This document shows positions 6,252 through 13,043 of a stretch of 13,043 nt of DNA, piece by piece. The translations under genes were made by a program, and so were the position numbers. Each line of letters starts with the position of its first letter. Position 1 is the first letter of the stretch. The notes under the pieces are model-generated. The model was not told the origin of the DNA. It worked only from the letters and a program-made list of their open reading frames with translations, and did not search any database. This stretch comes from Actinomycetes bacterium (GTDB taxonomy: Bacteria > Actinomycetota > Acidimicrobiia > Acidimicrobiales > JAKAOS01), in assembly GCA_021790615.1 (NCBI GenBank), contig JAJYGW010000113.1, positions 1-13,043 on the forward strand, given 5' to 3'.

Positions 6252-7295
6252 ATGCCCGAGACGCACCAGGCACGCCACCCGGTGAAGTTCTACCAAGTCG
6301 GCAGCTTCGCCGTCGGGAACCGGTTGCTCGACGAAGCGGACCGGACCGTGCAGTCGGACCGGGAACGCACGAACTCGCTCACGTCGGGGCACCGCGCCTG
6401 CCAGGGATGCGGCGAAGCCCTCGGAGCGCGCTACGCGCTCGATGCCGCCATGCGTGCGACGGACGGCCGCATGGTGGTGGCCAACGCGACGGGTTGCCTC
6501 GAGGTCTTCTCGACGCCGTACCCCGAGTCCTCGTGGCGCATCCCGTGGTTGCACTCTCTCTTCGGCAACACGGCGGCGGTCGCCACGGGCATCGCGGCTG
6601 CGCTGAAGGTGAAGGGCCGAGAGGACATCCGGGTCGTGGCGCAGGCCGGCGACGGTGGCACCGTCGACATCGGTTTCGGCTGCCTGTCCGGGATGTTCGA
6701 GCGGAACGACGACGTCCTGTTCGTCTGCTACGACAACGAGGCCTACATGAACACCGGCGTGCAGCGCTCTGGTGCAACCCCGCCGGCTGCCAGGACGGCC
6801 ACGACCGAGGCGGTCGGCCCCGAGCCGGGGAACCGGTTCGGGCAGGGTAAGAACCTTCCGCTGCTGGCGCTCGCCCACGAGATCCCCTACGTGGCGACCG
6901 CGACGGTGGCGGACCTCCATGACCTCGAGCGCAAGGTCGAGAAGGCCATGTCGATCCGGGGCTCGCGATACCTCCATGTGCTCGTGCCGTGCCCGCTCGG
7001 TTGGGTCGCAGCGTCGTCAGAGACGATCCACCTCGCGCGCCTCGCCCGCGAGACGGGGCTCTTCCCCGTCTTCGAAGGTGCCCACGGCGAGGTCACCGAT
7101 GTCGTCAAGATCAGGCACAAGGAGCCCGTGGAGGAGTACCTGCGGCTGCAGGGCCGCTACAAGCATCTGTTCGGCAGCGGGGCCAGGCCGGACATCGTCG
7201 GGCGGATCCAGGAGATTGCGGACCGGAACATCGCGCGCTTCGGGCTCGTCGACGAGGTCCCCCCCGACGAGCAATCGGTCGGGAAACAGCCGTGA
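6252..7295 (+). CDS. porB: 2-oxoacid:acceptor oxidoreductase, beta (TPP-binding) subunit
   Basis: A 347-residue catalytic subunit binding thiamine diphosphate and one [4Fe-4S] cluster. Cluster ligands are visible as C50-x2-C53 (GHRACQGCGEALG), C82 (TGCLEV) and C247 (VPCPLGW), the spacing known from pyruvate:ferredoxin oxidoreductases. The TPP/Mg site is GDGGTVDIGFG (133-143) with DNEAYMNTGVQ (161-171). About 45 residues precede the first Cys pair, including the motif KFYQVGSFAVGNRLL. This makes the protein somewhat longer than minimal Por beta subunits, and the strong Shine-Dalgarno site supports it as real. The stop overlaps the next start (GTGA, 7292-7295). In the pad comparison this would be PadI. 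The 2-oxoacid used is unknown; pyruvate and phenylglyoxylate are both open. Confidence 0.93.
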   Translation: MPETHQARHPVKFYQVGSFAVGNRLLDEADRTVQSDRERTNSLTSGHRACQGCGEALGARYALDAAMRATDGRMVVANATGCLEVFSTPYPESSWRIPWLHSLFGNTAAVATGIAAALKVKGREDIRVVAQAGDGGTVDIGFGCLSGMFERNDDVLFVCYDNEAYMNTGVQRSGATPPAARTATTEAVGPEPGNRFGQGKNLPLLALAHEIPYVATATVADLHDLERKVEKAMSIRGSRYLHVLVPCPLGWVAASSETIHLARLARETGLFPVFEGAHGEVTDVVKIRHKEPVEEYLRLQGRYKHLFGSGARPDIVGRIQEIADRNIARFGLVDEVPPDEQSVGKQP

Positions 7296-8962
7296 CCAAG
7301 CCCTTCGCGATCACGCTCGACGTCGGTTCGAGCCTCGCCAACCACACCGGCTCGTGGCGTGTCGAGAGACCCGTCTACGTCGACCGCATGCCGCCGTGCA
7401 ACGACGGCTGCCCGGCCGGCGAGAACGTGCAGCGTTGGCTGTACCACGCCGAGTCCGGCGCCTACGAGACCGCCTGGCGCACTCTCGTGGCCGACAACCC
7501 GTTCCCCTCCATCTGCGGGCGTGTCTGCTACCACCCCTGCGAGACAGCCTGCAACAGGGGGCAGCTGGACGAGGCGGTCGGGATCCATGCTGTCGAGCGC
7601 TTCCTCGGCGACGAGGCCGAACGCCGAGGCTGGGCCTTCGTCCCGGCCGGGCCATCGAGCGGCAGGCGCGTCCTCGTCATCGGTTCGGGACCATCGGGGC
7701 TGTCGGCGGCGGCACACCTGTCCCGCCTCGGGCACGACGTCACGATCTACGAAGCCGCTCCGGCTCCGGGCGGGATGATGCGGTACGGGATCCCGAAGTA
7801 CCGCCTGCCCCGAGACGTGCTCGACCGAGAGATCGAACAGATCCTGAGAGCCGGCGTGCACCTCGAGTGCAACCGCCGGGTCGCAGACGTCGCGGCCGCG
7901 AAGGAGGAGGGAGGCTTCGACGCCGTCTACGGCGCCATCGGGGCACAGCTCTCGCGCCGGGCGGAGATACCGGCGGCGGACTCGTCGCGGATCATCGACG
8001 CGCTGGCGTTCCTGGCGGGCACCGAGGCGAAGCCCGAGACGGCCGAGCTGCCGCAGCTGGGTCGCCGCGTCGCGGTCTACGGCGGCGGCAACACGGCCAT
8101 GGACGTCGCCCGGACGGCTCAGCGCCTCGGCGCCACGGACGCGGTGATCGTCTATCGACGGACGCGCGACCGCATGCCGGCGCACGCGTCGGAGCTCGAG
8201 GACGCCCTGGCGGAAGGGATCACCGTCTCCTGGCTCTCGACGATCACGGCCGTCGAACCGGGTGAGCTCGAGATCGAGAAGATGGCGCTCGACGACTCAG
8301 GCTTCCCGCAGCCGACGGGGGAGTACGAGAAGTTGGGTGCCGACACGGTGATCCTCGCGCTCGGGCAGGAGAGCGACCTATCGCCCGTCCAGGCCCTCGA
8401 TGACGTCCGGGTGGAGCACGGCAGCCTCGCGATCGACGAGCACATGATGACAGGCCATGCCGGGATCTTCGCGGGAGGGGACGTCGTCCCTGACGAGCGG
8501 ACCGTCACCGTCGCCGTCGGTCACGGCAAGCGGGCGGCGCGGGAGATCGACGCCTTCCTGCGAGGCTCGACCTACGTGCACCCGTCACGGCCCGGCCTGG
8601 CCGGTGTCGACAACCTGAACACCTGGTACTACAGCGACGCGCCGCGCACGGTCCAGCCGGAGCTCGAGGCTGTGCGCCGCCGCTCCACCTTCGACGAGGT
8701 CGTGGGCGGGCTCGACGCCGACAACGCCTTGTTCGAGGCGCGCCGATGCCTGTCGTGCGGGAACTGCTTCGAGTGCGACAACTGCTTCGGCGTGTGCCCG
8801 GACAACGCCGTGCGCAAGCTGACCGATGTCGTCGCCTCCTCGGCGGCGGGGCCGGGTTCGGCCCGCTACTACGAGTTCGACTACGACTACTGCAAAGGTT
8901 GTGGCATCTGCGCTGTCGAATGTCCGTGCGGCGCGATCGTGATGGAGCCCGAGTCGATCTGA
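7292..8962 (+). CDS. GltD-like FAD/NAD(P)H subunit fused to PorD-like 2[4Fe-4S] ferredoxin
   Basis: A 556-residue electron-transfer subunit predicted to move electrons between the 2-oxoacid oxidoreductase and NAD(P). The N-terminal Fe-S domain has C36, C40, C75, C79, C83 and C87 (CNDGCPAGENVQRWL, then CGRVCYHPCETAC), as in glutamate synthase small subunits. The FAD site is VLVIGSGPSG (127-136). The NAD(P) site is VYGGGNTAMD (262-271), with YRRTRDRMP (288-296) suggesting NADP-type arginines. A second FAD motif, GIFAGGD, lies at 391-397. The tail carries two more clusters: C486, C489, C492, C495, C498, C502 and then C534, C537, C540, C544. The GltD part resembles PadH and KorC-type subunits, and the tail resembles PadF/PorD, so two usual subunits are fused. 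GTG 7292 overlaps the beta stop by 4 bases. Whether it uses NAD or NADP is not certain. Confidence 0.9.
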   Translation: MTKPFAITLDVGSSLANHTGSWRVERPVYVDRMPPCNDGCPAGENVQRWLYHAESGAYETAWRTLVADNPFPSICGRVCYHPCETACNRGQLDEAVGIHAVERFLGDEAERRGWAFVPAGPSSGRRVLVIGSGPSGLSAAAHLSRLGHDVTIYEAAPAPGGMMRYGIPKYRLPRDVLDREIEQILRAGVHLECNRRVADVAAAKEEGGFDAVYGAIGAQLSRRAEIPAADSSRIIDALAFLAGTEAKPETAELPQLGRRVAVYGGGNTAMDVARTAQRLGATDAVIVYRRTRDRMPAHASELEDALAEGITVSWLSTITAVEPGELEIEKMALDDSGFPQPTGEYEKLGADTVILALGQESDLSPVQALDDVRVEHGSLAIDEHMMTGHAGIFAGGDVVPDERTVTVAVGHGKRAAREIDAFLRGSTYVHPSRPGLAGVDNLNTWYYSDAPRTVQPELEAVRRRSTFDEVVGGLDADNALFEARRCLSCGNCFECDNCFGVCPDNAVRKLTDVVASSAAGPGSARYYEFDYDYCKGCGICAVECPCGAIVMEPESI

Positions 8963-8969
8963 CGCCCCG

Positions 8970-8991
8970 GGTCCCGTCCGAAGGAGGGACC
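8970..8991 (+). terminator. Strong intergenic hairpin (attenuator or processing stem)
   Basis: GGTCCC-G-TCC, a GAA loop, then GGA-GGGACC folds into nine Watson-Crick pairs with one bulged G (8976). It starts 7 bases after the stop of the GltD-like gene. The downstream sequence (TTCGACCCTA) has no T-run, so a classical intrinsic terminator is doubtful. It could be a stability or processing stem between the two halves of the cluster, or a partial terminator. Confidence 0.5.
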
Positions 8992-9024
8992 TTCGACCCT
9001 ATCTCCACTGCTCGTGGCGGCGTT

Positions 9025-9057
9025 CACTGAGGCACAAGTCAGCCTTCCAACACTGAG
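9025..9057 (+). repeat. Direct repeat CACTGAG, 26-bp period
   Basis: CACTGAG occurs at 9025-9031 and again at 9051-9057, shortly before the molybdoenzyme gene. Two copies on one DNA face, about 2.5 helical turns apart, could be regulator sites. The match is short, so chance is possible. No clear -35/-10 pair is visible in the 112-bp spacer. Confidence 0.25.
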
Positions 9058-9074
9058 CGCAGCAGGGAGACAGG

Positions 9075-11579
9075 ATGACAGCAAGGTTCTCGAGACGAGC
9101 GTTCATCGGTGGCAGCGCAGCTGTCGCAGGCGGCGTCATCGCAGCGGACAGGCTCCACTACTTCGGGATCGCCGGCGATACGGCGGGCACGGCGGGTGCG
9201 GCCGAGGACGTGCTCACGGGCAAGGAGTCCCTCTACCGCACGGGCCACTCGAACAACTGCGACGGTGCGTGCGGCCACCTCGTCCACGTGGTCGACGGGC
9301 GTGTGACCATGGTCGGTCCAGCGGCATTCGGGTCGACGACGATCGACGGACGGGCGGCGCCGACGTTTCACCCGCGGATCTGCGCCCGCGGCCTTTCCCA
9401 GATCTCCAACACGTACAGCCCCGATCGGATCAAGTACCCCTACAAGCGTGTCGGCCCGCGTGGCAGCGGGAGATGGCAGCGGATCAGCTGGGAGGAGGCC
9501 ACCTCGCTCATCGCGACGAACTTCCAACGCATCCAGGGTCACTACGGCAAGACGTCGGTCTGGATCGCCCCGTACACCGGCTCGCTGTCCTTGATCGAGG
9601 GTGTGGTCGGCGCCGGGTTCCGTTTCGCGAGCGTGATCGGAGCCTCGGCGGGAGACTCCGAAGGCGACAACGAGGGTGACTCCGCCACCCCGGCCGGATG
9701 GAACTACGTGCTCGTCGACCCGACGAACCCGAGCAACGGCGGCGGGTTCTTCACCGGGCACGAGTCGGTGGACTTCATGAACGCGAAGACGATCGTGTTC
9801 TGGGCGAACAACGTGGCAGAGACCTCGATCCCGGACTGGCGGATCATGTGCGACGCGCGGGACCAGAACGGGACCCGTCTCGTCTCGGTCGACCCGCGCT
9901 TCACCGTGACGTGCTCGCAGAGCGACGACTGGCTGCCCATCCGGCCGGGCGCCGACACGGCCCTCGTCGACGGGATCATCAACTACGTCATCCAGCACCG
10001 CCTCTACGACGAGGCTTACATCCGCAAGTACACCGTCGGTCCATATCTCGTCGACCGGGCGACGAGGAAGTGGTTGCGCGCCGGTCAGGCTGTGAAGGGG
10101 GCGAAGAACCCCCACGACTACGTCGTCTGGGACGATGCCAGCAGCTCGCTCAAGGAGGCGAGCGACCCGTCGGTCGCCTCTCCGGCGATCCTCGGCGTCT
10201 ACGACGTGAGCGGCCGCAAGGCGTCGACCGCCTTCCAGGCTCTCGCCGACATGGCGGAGAGATGGACCCCGGAGCACACCTCGAAGGTCACGGACGTCCC
10301 CGTCAGCCAGATCGTCGAGCTCGGTCGGCTCTGGGGCACGAGCAAGCCTCTCGCCGTCAGAGCGGGCTTCGGGTTGTCCCACTGGTACCACGGTGACCTG
10401 CACATGCAGGCACTCCTCACCCTGCAAGCGATCACCGGAAACATCGGGGTGCACGGCGGCGGGGTGACGACGTTCGCGGGCGGGCTCACGACGACGGCGT
10501 TCGACCTCGTCGACTGGTGGAACCCGACCGGCAAGCCCTACACGGTCCTCGAGCCGATGGACTTCTGCAGTGCCGTCCAGAGCGGCAAGCCCTTCCCGGT
10601 GAAGGCGGCCTGGTTCATGATCGACAACTTCGCCCAGCAGATGTCTGACCGAAACCGGGTGATCGCCGCCATGAAGGAGCTCGAGTTCGTCGTCGTCTCC
10701 GACTACGTCCTCTCGGCGACTGCCGACCTCGCCGACGTGATCCTGCCCGCCTGCACGTACTTCGAGAAGACCGACCTGCTCTCCTCGAACAACTTCTACC
10801 TGCAGTACATGCCGAAGATCATCGACCCGCTGTTCGAGTCGAAGTCCGACCTCGACGCCATCCGGCTCGTGGCGGAGAAGATGGGCGTCGGGCAGTACTT
10901 CGACAAGTCACCGGACCAGTACCTGCGCGACATCATGCACCTCGGGACGCCCAAGGCAGACCCGACGGTGCAGGGGCTCACATGGGACCGCCTCACCTCC
11001 GAGGCGGTGCACCTCAACACGGACCCCATGCCGTACGTGCCGTTCTTCGACAAGCAGTTCCCGACCAAGAGCGGGAAGATCGAGTTCTACGTCGAGATGC
11101 TCGTCCCCTACGACCAAGAGCTCTGCGACCACAAGGAGCCCGTCGAGGCATCACCGACGAATCCGCTGTTCCAGCGCTACCCGCTCGTGTTCCTCTCGAC
11201 CCACACGAGGTTCCGCACGCACTCGCAGTACGTCAACCTCCCGTGGTTGAAGGAGGTGAACAACGGGGGGCAGGGGTTCCTCGAGATCAACCCGCGCGAT
11301 GCAAGCCCGCGCCACATAGCTGATGGCGATGTCGTCCGGATCTTTAACGATCGGGGCCATCTGAAAGTGCGTGCCCGGCTCACCGAGTCGATGAAACCTG
11401 GAGTCGTCAATTGCTACCAGGGCGGCTGGGACACCATCCGCGTCAAGCACTACATCGAGGGGCACCCGAACAACTTGACGCACCAGATCGCCAAACCGGC
11501 GCAGTCGCTGATCCCGAACTTCCCGTCCAATGCCGCCTACTACGACTGCCTGGTGCAGGTCGAGCGGTCAGAGGGGTGA
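9075..11579 (+). CDS. Molybdopterin oxidoreductase catalytic subunit, Tat leader (PadB/DmsA-like)
   Basis: An 834-residue Mo-bisMGD enzyme of the DMSO reductase superfamily. The N-terminus has a twin-arginine leader, SRRAFIGG (6-13), then a hydrophobic Ala/Gly stretch. The FS0 cluster motif is H58-x3-C62-x3-C66-x36-C103 followed by A-R-G, so His replaces the first Cys, as in NarG-type (type II) enzymes. YSPDRIKYPYKRVG (114-127) and RISWEEATSLIATNF (136-150) closely resemble DmsA. The likely Mo-ligand region, GDSEGDNEGDSATP (193-206), offers Asp194, Asp198 or Asp202. The C-terminal molydopterin-binding domain starts near 710. GGGAGA (9065-9070) lies 4 bases before the ATG. With the next two genes it forms a membrane complex. 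Candidates: phenylacetyl-CoA:acceptor oxidoreductase (PadB), or a DMSO/polysulfide/oxyanion reductase. Family is certain, substrate is not. Confidence 0.9.
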   Translation: MTARFSRRAFIGGSAAVAGGVIAADRLHYFGIAGDTAGTAGAAEDVLTGKESLYRTGHSNNCDGACGHLVHVVDGRVTMVGPAAFGSTTIDGRAAPTFHPRICARGLSQISNTYSPDRIKYPYKRVGPRGSGRWQRISWEEATSLIATNFQRIQGHYGKTSVWIAPYTGSLSLIEGVVGAGFRFASVIGASAGDSEGDNEGDSATPAGWNYVLVDPTNPSNGGGFFTGHESVDFMNAKTIVFWANNVAETSIPDWRIMCDARDQNGTRLVSVDPRFTVTCSQSDDWLPIRPGADTALVDGIINYVIQHRLYDEAYIRKYTVGPYLVDRATRKWLRAGQAVKGAKNPHDYVVWDDASSSLKEASDPSVASPAILGVYDVSGRKASTAFQALADMAERWTPEHTSKVTDVPVSQIVELGRLWGTSKPLAVRAGFGLSHWYHGDLHMQALLTLQAITGNIGVHGGGVTTFAGGLTTTAFDLVDWWNPTGKPYTVLEPMDFCSAVQSGKPFPVKAAWFMIDNFAQQMSDRNRVIAAMKELEFVVVSDYVLSATADLADVILPACTYFEKTDLLSSNNFYLQYMPKIIDPLFESKSDLDAIRLVAEKMGVGQYFDKSPDQYLRDIMHLGTPKADPTVQGLTWDRLTSEAVHLNTDPMPYVPFFDKQFPTKSGKIEFYVEMLVPYDQELCDHKEPVEASPTNPLFQRYPLVFLSTHTRFRTHSQYVNLPWLKEVNNGGQGFLEINPRDASPRHIADGDVVRIFNDRGHLKVRARLTESMKPGVVNCYQGGWDTIRVKHYIEGHPNNLTHQIAKPAQSLIPNFPSNAAYYDCLVQVERSEG

Positions 11580-11585
11580 TGGTCC

Positions 11586-12308
11586 ATGCCAACGTCACAC
11601 TCTCCCCGCCACGTCATGGTGATCGACACCAACCGTTGCGTCGGCTGCTGGACATGTGCGGTCGCGTGCAAGGAGATCAACGACGAACCACTCGGCTACT
11701 GGTGGAACCGTGTGCTCACGACCGCACCGAACCAGTCGACAGCGGCGAAGGCGCCTGCGAGCGAGAACATCGACGTGCCCTACGGCGTGTACCCGAACGT
11801 CGAGCTCGCGTACCTACCGGTTGCCTGCCAGCAGTGCAACGATGCCCCGTGCGTGAAGGTCTGCCCGGTGCAGGCCACCTTCCGCCGCGAGGACGGCGTC
11901 GTGCTCGTCGACTACGAGCGCTGCATCGGCTGCCGGTACTGCATGGCCGCCTGCCCGTACGGCGTCCGGATCTTCAACTGGGGCGACGGTGAGCGAGCAC
12001 CCGGCGGCGTCATCGGGTACGGCAAGGACTACCGGGTTGACGGCAGGCTCGTGTTCGCTCCGGTGCGCCCGAAGGGCGTCGTGGAGAAGTGCACGTTCTG
12101 CGTCGAGCGCATCGACGAGGGCCAGGTGCCGTTCTGTGTGGAGTCATGCCCGCTCGGCGCCCGGGTCTTCGGCGACTTGAACGACCCAAGCTCGGACGTG
12201 AGCCGCCTGGTCCGCGACGGCGGTGCGCAGCAGCTGCACCCCGAGCTCGGTACGGATCCGAACGTCTACTACCTCCCGGTGGCCCGCCGGGTGGCGGCCG
12301 AGAGCTGA
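11586..12308 (+). CDS. Four-cluster [4Fe-4S] ferredoxin subunit (DmsB/PsrB/PadC-like)
   Basis: A 240-residue electron-transfer subunit linking the molybdoenzyme to its membrane partner. Sixteen cysteines fall in four groups: C18/21/24/28, C81/84/89/93, C113/116/119/123 and C169/172/184/188, enough for four [4Fe-4S] clusters. The order and the wide spacing of the last group match DmsB, NrfC and PsrB. None of the cluster cysteines is replaced. It has no signal peptide of its own, as is usual for a subunit carried out by a Tat-bearing partner or kept inside with it. The start is 6 bases after the molybdoenzyme stop, with GAGGGG at 11571-11576 as ribosome binding site. Size agrees with the small Fe-S subunit of phenylacetyl-CoA:acceptor oxidoreductase as I recall it, but also with many other members of the family. 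Confidence 0.92.
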   Translation: MPTSHSPRHVMVIDTNRCVGCWTCAVACKEINDEPLGYWWNRVLTTAPNQSTAAKAPASENIDVPYGVYPNVELAYLPVACQQCNDAPCVKVCPVQATFRREDGVVLVDYERCIGCRYCMAACPYGVRIFNWGDGERAPGGVIGYGKDYRVDGRLVFAPVRPKGVVEKCTFCVERIDEGQVPFCVESCPLGARVFGDLNDPSSDVSRLVRDGGAQQLHPELGTDPNVYYLPVARRVAAES

Positions 12309-12318
12309 GGAGTCTGCC

Positions 12319-13043
12319 ATGAGCACTGTCGCAGTCCCGTCCCGAGCGCCCCGCCCGGGCTCTCCGACTCCATCGGCAGGCGCCCTCCAGAAGGCTGCGC
12401 ACCACGGCGTGCGGTGGTGGTACGCGGTTCTCGTGGCGATCATGGCCTGGGGGCTGGCGGCATGGATCGACGAGCTGAACGTCGGTCTGGCCGCCACCGG
12501 CATGCGGGACGTCGTGTCGTGGGGGATCTACATCTTCACGTTCGCGTTCTTCATCGGCTTGTCCGCCGGCGGGCTCATCATGGCCTCGAGCGCAGAGGTC
12601 TTCGGGATCAAGGCCCTGAAGCCTCTCTCGCGCCTCGGCGTGCTCTCCGCAGCCGCGTGCGTGAGCGTGGCGGCGCTGATGATCATCCCGGATCTCGGCC
12701 AACCCTTCCGCATCCTGAACCTCTTCGTCCACCCGAACTGGAGCTCCCCGCTCGTCTGGGACATCCTCATCATCACCGTCTACTTCGTGTTCTCGGTCGT
12801 CGATCTCACGGTTCTGCACCGTCATGCCCGAGCCGACGCCGAGGAGGGACACGGCACCCGCGCCGCCCGGTTGCGCACCGTCGTGCGCGTGCTGGCGTAC
12901 GTCGGCCTTCCGACGGCCGTGCTGCTCCACTCGGTCACCGCGTGGATATTCGGGGTCCAGATCGCCCGTGCATGGTGGAACACCTCGCTCATGGCACCGC
13001 TCTTCGTCGTCTCGGCCGTCCTCTCGGGCACCGCCCTCGTGAT
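12319..13043 (+). CDS. NrfD/PsrC-type membrane anchor (3' end outside window)
   Basis: The first 241 residues of a polytopic NrfD-family protein, the quinone-facing anchor of the molybdoenzyme complex. Hydrophobic spans lie near 33-50, 67-90, 105-124, 145-166, 187-212 and 224-241. Family-like blocks include FFIGLSAGGLIMASSAEVFG (78-97) and HSVTAWIFGVQIARAWWNTS (204-223), the latter typical of NrfD/ActC-type anchors. The N-terminus (1-30) is Pro/Ala-rich and without a signal peptide. GAGGAG at 12307-12312 lies 6 bases before the ATG, and the gap to the Fe-S gene is 10 bases, so the three genes form one unit. About 60-100 residues are probably missing at the right edge, judging from usual NrfD lengths. 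PadD would be the equivalent in the phenylacetate system. Confidence 0.88.
   Translation, partial: MSTVAVPSRAPRPGSPTPSAGALQKAAHHGVRWWYAVLVAIMAWGLAAWIDELNVGLAATGMRDVVSWGIYIFTFAFFIGLSAGGLIMASSAEVFGIKALKPLSRLGVLSAAACVSVAALMIIPDLGQPFRILNLFVHPNWSSPLVWDILIITVYFVFSVVDLTVLHRHARADAEEGHGTRAARLRTVVRVLAYVGLPTAVLLHSVTAWIFGVQIARAWWNTSLMAPLFVVSAVLSGTALV

Noticed and set aside
7157..8185. Minus-strand frame of 342 codons over the beta and GltD-like genes
   Set aside because: Spans two well-supported plus-strand genes and shows no protein family signal.
9039..10454. Long reading frame (471 codons) on the minus strand
   Set aside because: It lies antisense to the molybdoenzyme, whose motifs are unmistakable. 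The product is Arg/Val/Asp-rich with no domain, typical of antisense frames in GC-rich genes.
9075..12308. Formate dehydrogenase or Nap-type nitrate reductase identity
   Set aside because: Those enzymes carry four Cys at the N-terminal cluster with a following Lys and a Cys or Sec Mo ligand. Here the first ligand is His, an Arg follows the last Cys, and the ligand region is Asp-rich.
12010..12930. Minus-strand frame of 306 codons over the ferredoxin and NrfD genes
   Set aside because: Antisense to intact Cys motifs and membrane spans; the product is Arg/Gly/Pro-rich and unrecognisable.

Overview
This is a GC-rich stretch with strong G/C preference at third codon positions. The left end carries PspC-domain and DUF1707 membrane proteins, a combination typical of Actinomycetota. 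The anaerobic-style redox genes to the right would suit a deep-branching or environmental actinobacterium. Placement below phylum is a guess. I saw no tRNA, rRNA, CRISPR array or insertion sequence.

Left region (1-1832): a cell-envelope-stress module. A PspC-domain sensor histidine kinase runs leftward and off the window. It is divergent from a small PspC membrane protein and a DUF1707 membrane protein. The 271-bp divergent spacer holds several nested inverted repeats that look like response-regulator operators. The layout resembles the EsrISR system of Corynebacterium and the Lia system of Bacillus.

Middle (1877-4360): one large flavoprotein of the sarcosine/dimethylglycine dehydrogenase family, an FAD oxidoreductase fused to a GcvT-type folate domain. 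It keeps the histidine used for covalent FAD attachment. It has no Shine-Dalgarno sequence and may be leaderless.

Right region (4450-13043, continuing past the window): seven tightly packed rightward redox genes. The first four encode a 2-oxoacid:acceptor oxidoreductase: gamma, alpha and beta subunits, then a GltD-like FAD/NAD(P)H subunit fused to a PorD-like two-cluster ferredoxin. After a 112-bp spacer with a strong hairpin come three genes for a membrane molybdoenzyme: a Tat-leader bis-MGD catalytic subunit, a four-cluster ferredoxin and an NrfD-type membrane anchor (cut by the window end). Cysteine motifs predict about ten [4Fe-4S] clusters plus FAD, TPP and Mo-bisMGD.

This part list matches, subunit for subunit, the anaerobic phenylacetate pathway of Thauera and Aromatoleum: PadBCD (phenylacetyl-CoA to phenylglyoxylate) followed by PadEFGHI (phenylglyoxylate to benzoyl-CoA plus CO2, with NAD+). 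The most interesting reading is an actinobacterial alpha-oxidation module acting on a CoA thioester, with PadH and PadF fused. The main difficulty is the Tat leader on the molybdoenzyme, because a CoA thioester should be in the cytoplasm. A DMSO/polysulfide-reductase-like respiratory complex that merely sits next to a 2-oxoacid oxidoreductase is the main alternative.
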